This document shows, one piece after another, positions 42,901-48,900 of a stretch of 64,000 nucleotides of DNA (position 1 is the stretch's first letter; every line of letters starts with the position of its first letter). This stretch comes from Tubiluchus corallicola. Taxonomy: Eukaryota; Priapulida; Priapulimorpha; Priapulimorphida; Tubiluchidae. The stretch covers positions 124,001 to 188,000 of the forward strand of contig JAQGDQ010002377.1 in the NCBI GenBank assembly GCA_030141605.1, read 5' to 3'. Position numbers and translations under genes: made by a program. The notes under the pieces are model-generated. The model worked only from the letters and a program-made list of their open reading frames with translations. It made no database searches and was not told the origin of the DNA.

Positions 42901-45900
42901 CAGCTAAAATTAGAGAATGCTCAGATTGAATTTTTTTTAAAAGGAAACCAAAAACTCATCTTTTTAAGCAGTATTGTAATGTGTAAGTGGTGAATGTTTT
43001 GGAAATTTTTTTTGATTTATAGATGGGTCTAATTGTATTATTTTTTAGTTTTTTATCTAAATATTTTTAATTGTGCAGCACCTTTTTTTATTGAAAGAGC
43101 ACTTTAGAAATAAATGCATTATTTATTACACATCATTGTAGCATTTGGCTTGGTAAAGCAACAAACTTTATATGCTGGTACTTTTGGTTCAAATGCTCAT
43201 TGAGGTACATTTCTTTCCTTGCACTTTGTAAGTCTGGCTATTAACTAAATCTAGCTACTGTTTAGTCTTTTAGCTGTTTACATTTTACCAATAGCTATTA
43301 TATGGATAGATTTCTTTTAACAGTTGTTTAAAAAACTGCTTTTTGGACTTTGCTTCTTCCATGCATTAGTCCAGGAAAGAAGAAAGTTTGGTCCACTTGG
43401 CTGGAATATACCATATGAATTTAATGAGTCAGACTTACGAATTAGCATTAAACAATTAAAGGTAAGCAAATTAAGAACTCTAGTGACATATTTTCACTAA
43501 AGCCCTGTTTAGACTATCAGGCATCTCTGCTGTGACCAGATATCATTCCTGCATGTCACTTATCTCTGGGCAAGTGTCGTGTGTTTAGATTATGAAACTT
43601 ACCCATGGAAAACAATGCAGTCACTTGCAAAAAATTCAGACCTCTGGTTAAATAAATTTTATCCAGAAAAACTCATCAGGAAAGCAGTTCACTGAAAAAT
43701 TATGCAAGGTGAATTTCGTCAGTGTCACGCAAAGATGACATTCACTCATGTCTAGACTATCGAAAAATCTAAACGCACTCTTAACTATGAATTATTCAAG
43801 TGCGGTGAAATAGTAGATGTGGATGCGCCCAGTCCGGGCAAAGAAATGGTAAAAATTGGCCTTGAACTGTGCGATAGACCTGCAATTTGTTAAAATAACA
43901 GATTACAAAAAGTGCTTAAAAACGTGCTAAACTAAAGGTTATTACTATTTAGACAAAATGAAAAATTAGATTTAAGAAGACTGAAATACAAATTATTACT
44001 TTATGATTCTAGAGATTTGAAGCAATTCTAACAAGTTTAAACTATTAACTAATTAGTAAAGTAGATAGTGACTTACATTTGCTAGTGACAACTTTGGCTT
44101 GAAAATACAACTAGTGACTGTTAAATTGTAACAAAATAGACAAAGCAATGAAAGTATCACCAAACGGCATGATCAGCATAGCGGCAACAGAAAATCTAAC
44201 TATGTGTAAAAACAAGTGTGATTGATAGGTGGTGTATACTAATAAGGCTTAGGTCACGTGATTAAGACTGGCTTCGTTTCATACACTTTCAGGAAATGTA
44301 TATTTGTAAAAATACAAAAAGAAAATAAATAATTATAGAAGATTAAATTAAATTGCCTGACATCAACAGTAGTATTTCATTTTGAGAACTAGTTCATGGA
44401 AATTGCATAAAAATAAATAGACTTAAAAATATTGTACGTAAATGATAAAACAGTCAGACGTACAAAACAAAAAATATAGTTTGCGGTCTATATATTTTCA
44501 CTAGATGCCGTTACATTCACGGCTATATAAGACGATCAATATATTTTTCTCTGAAAGAATATTAATAAAGTACTTTTACTCTTACTCAGTATTTACCTAA
44601 AGCAAGTACTTATCATTTATAAAGTATACATAAATGACTTATCATAACAAATGTCTTTCCATTTTTCCAGATGTTTTTAGACGAGTATGATTATTTCCCA
44701 TTGGAGGCACTCACATACTTAACAGGAGAATGCAATTATGGTGGTCGTGTGACAGACGATAAAGACAGACGACTCCTACTTTCTCTTTTGTCAATATTTT
44801 ACACTCACGAAATATCTTGGAATGAAAAATACAAGTAAAAAGCACCTGTCTGTTAAATTTTATACTATTTAATCGTGTGATTTATTGGGTAACCATGTGA
44901 ATTCCCATGGTATTTTACCACGGTTGTCAAAACTGGGGAAGGCTAACGTTTTACCTGGAAATAACTTAGACTTCAACACTTTTACCCGTGTAATTTCAAC
45001 TACCTATAAACTACCTATACACATTGTTAAAACTTTGAAAGAAAGGCAAACATTTGAGAAAACCCAAGGCCACTGAGTCCTGCACCAAAACCAGCCTACA
45101 ATTGGGCATGATAAGCTATTAGGATTTAGTTATCCAACTTTTTTATAATTTACGAACTGTAATTCGTCAACCGTCTTTCCACCGTTCAATCGTCATTCCC
45201 ACATTTGCCATTCTTTATCTTGCTTTGTAGTAAAAACAAATGAATCACAAAACTAATCCAGTTGCAATAAAATGTAACAGACAAAACTGGACAAATTTAA
45301 TAATTGGCCATTACAGTTTATAAAGAAATAGTAGCGGTAGAGGTAGTGGAAGTGGTAGTGGTAGTGGTAGTAGTAGTGGTAGCAGCAGTAATAGCAACAG
45401 CAGTAGCAGGAATAGTATGTATATATTACTATAACACTATGCACAGATTTTATTCTATAATGCACATGCAAGCATAAAATTAAAAATGTACTTACTATAA
45501 TACACTGTTTTTCATAGGTTTTCTCCGAGTGGTATTTACAAAGTGCCACAGGAAGGTGAGTATTCTACATTTGTGGACTATATTCGTAATTTGCCCATGG
45601 TTCCACACCCGGAAGTGTTTGGCTTGCATGAAAATGCTGACATAACAAAGGATAACCAGGAAACTCAGCAGGTAATTATGTCTCTTAAATGATTTATGGG
45701 ATTTCAAAAATGACTCTATAATGACTGGCTGGCTATTATTTGAAGAGACATTAAAACGACTCTTTTGAAAAATCGATCCTTTTTTTTTACAAATGGCTCC
45801 AACACACCCGTGATCACTCAAGGTAAGGATTTATACAGTTACTATTATCCATACAGTGAAAAAATTTTTAACTTTTTCACAGTTTACGTATGTTATTGTG

Positions 45901-48900
45901 GAATTTAACATTCGGAACTAAGATAATGATTCCACTTTTGGATATGGTTACGGCACTAAATTTTTGCTAATCCCCATACATTTTAAAATATTTTAGATAT
46001 AAGATGTATTTATTTATCTACATTTATTTAAGGTAGCTGCATGTGTTATGAATTAAAAGTTTGAATTGCAAAATGATTCGATCCATTAGACATAGACATA
46101 GACATAGAACATTTATTTTCTGCATTTGTTTGACATGACAAGCTTTTTTAAATATTACTTAATTATAGTAGTGGAGCAGGGCAAGGAAGGACCATAGGGT
46201 CATCTAGTCTCCTGCCCTGTCTTATAATTAAATTAGTATATTAAAAGTAAATGGTGAGACTGCTGATAACAAAATCAAATAGGCAAAAAATAATAATAAT
46301 AAACAGTATAAATGAAAACAAAGTATAAATGAAAACAGTATAAGTGAAAACAAAAAATAATTAAGTTAGATGACACCTAAATCTAAACAAAAACAATACA
46401 ATTAATACAAGTAATTATGATTATTATATATATTTTCAAATAGGGGCCTTATTGACAGGGTGATTTTGACTGTATGGAGAGATAAAATAAGTATCAAAAA
46501 AGTGTAATATAGAAAATTTAAGAGAAAAAGTAAGTATAAGAAAGAGCAACAATTACTTAGGAGATGAGAAAAAAAAACATTACACTCTCCATTACAAACC
46601 CACTGCATAAAGGAAGCAATAAATATGCTGGCATGTAATGCTGGTTCTGTGGGTGCTTTTATCATCTCAGCGCCTGTTACGCTGAGAATGCAAGAAACAT
46701 TTTTAGCTAGTCAACTCTATATTTTTACATGTCATGCAGTACCAACTCATCATTAATTGTTACAACATTATTAAATGTTTAAAACTGACCAAATAGTGTG
46801 AATTGGGACTGTCAGTGAGTCTGAAAAACAATCACAAATGCAGTGTAGCAGCTACTAATAGCATTATCCCTCTTCCGAGAAGGAACTTTGAAGAGAAAGT
46901 CTGCGTTTTTTATTTACAAAATACATCAATAAAAATAGTCGCATTAACAGAACTAGCATTTATTGTTAATGATGTCATACAATCACAAAATTTGCATTAT
47001 TTCCAGCATTCGAAATTTATAGCGTTTTCAAGAATTTTATAACATTAGCAGCTCTCGATACGTAATCTTGATCATTGTGTTCTATTTAACTTCAGCTGTT
47101 TGATTCAATTCTACTCACACTGCCGCGACAAGGTGAAGGAGGTGGGAAATCTTCCAGTGATATCATCACAGATTTAGCAATTGATATTCTTGATAAACTG
47201 CCACCGGACTTTGACCTGGAAGAGATAGTTAAAAAGTATCCAGTCTTGTACAATGATTCAATGAACACCGTTCTACGACAGGAACTGATTCGATTCAACA
47301 GATTGACGTCGGTCATCCGCTTAACCCTTGTAAACATTCAGAAGGCAATCAAAGGTAATGTTATTGTCTCTTTGGTTTGAAATGCGATATGTGTTCATTT
47401 CTATATATTATAATTTGTTAACTAAAGATTATAAGTAAAAAACTAGTATGCTTTCCTCTTCTAATATTTTTCTACTAATATGTAATGTGCAAGCTGAATA
47501 TCAGTTCAGATACATTAATATTGAGAATGTTTATCAGGGTTATCCTGAATTAGATTTTAGTTGCTTATCAAATTTATTTACTATCAATCTAAAGCTTGTA
47601 GCAAAGAGTAATGCAAAGTTGTTATCATCTGTCACAAGTCCACCATAATTACACTCTCCTGTTAAGTATGTCAGTGCCTCTAATGTACACACAAGGCTAG
47701 CTGTTTGCTATTCATGTAGGTAGAGTTTGCTTGGATAGCTACATATTGGACTGTAAAGTTCTTATTGTTCTGCTTATAATTCATTGTTACAGTCAGTAAA
47801 TTACTACTTCTACATCTACTACTACTACTACTGCTACTGCTGCTGCTGCTGTTGCTGCTACTACTACAAGATTCTTATTCATAGTATGGAATTTGTTCTG
47901 TCTCGCATGACGGCTTTAACTATTGTGTGTTCCTGTTAAGAAGTTTACAGTTTTTTGTATTTCAGTGGGTAACTCTAGATGTTCCTTACTATATTGACGA
48001 GTACTAGGGTAGAATTCAGCTTAACGAGTAGATTGCCTTAACTTGTAGAAAAATACAACTTTATTCAAGATTTGGCCCAACAAAATGGTCAACAAAAACT
48101 CTGTGGCAATGCTACAGCAATGCCCAAAATCTTGATAAATTCAGACCGTTTCAGCAGAACTCATTTAGTATTACACAATAACATGTAGTATCTTGACCCT
48201 GTTATTAGCAGATTTTCAGAATTTTAAACTTTGTGTAGTTTTAAGCTGCTTTGTGCAAATGTAATCATTAATGTTTCTTCACCTGACCTTAAGTTGTTAA
48301 TTTGCAGTATGGTCTTGCTATTTTAAATATTTTAATTCTTTTTTATAGGACTGGTCTTAATGTCTACAGATTTAGAGAAATTATTTGATGCCATGCTAAT
48401 TGGAAAGGTGCCAGCGGTGTGGGCTGCAAAATCCTATCCATCTCTTAAACCTCTTGGAAGTTATATTTTAGACCTTGTAGCCAGGTATGTAATGATTCAC
48501 CTGTGTGAATGTTTGACTTCATCCATATAGGCATCAGTGTGTGAAATTGCATGATATCATCTAACATCAGAGCTTCAATGCTGATACGCAGCTCAAATTC
48601 GCTAGTCGTTATTTGAATTGATAAGACTGTAGTTAGCACTGTGACTTGCAAGATCAGGACAGGTGCTTGGAAATTAACTGCACAGGGCTGTAAAGTATAC
48701 AACTAATAAATGTGATAGCAGACTATGCATTAACACTAACAAGATTAAGGTAGTGCAATCAGCTATTCATCCCCGACCTCAGAAAAGTTACACAACGTGA
48801 TTTGCACGTTCCTTTTGAGAAGAACAAAAATGGGCAAGCAGCACAGCCATACATTATAATTTTGTCTCATCATCATTATCATCATCAACATTTAAGTCCA

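Noticed and set aside
45253-45549. Tyr/Cys-rich minus-strand frame
   Set aside because: Arises from the trinucleotide microsatellite and overlaps dynein exon 40 in antisense.
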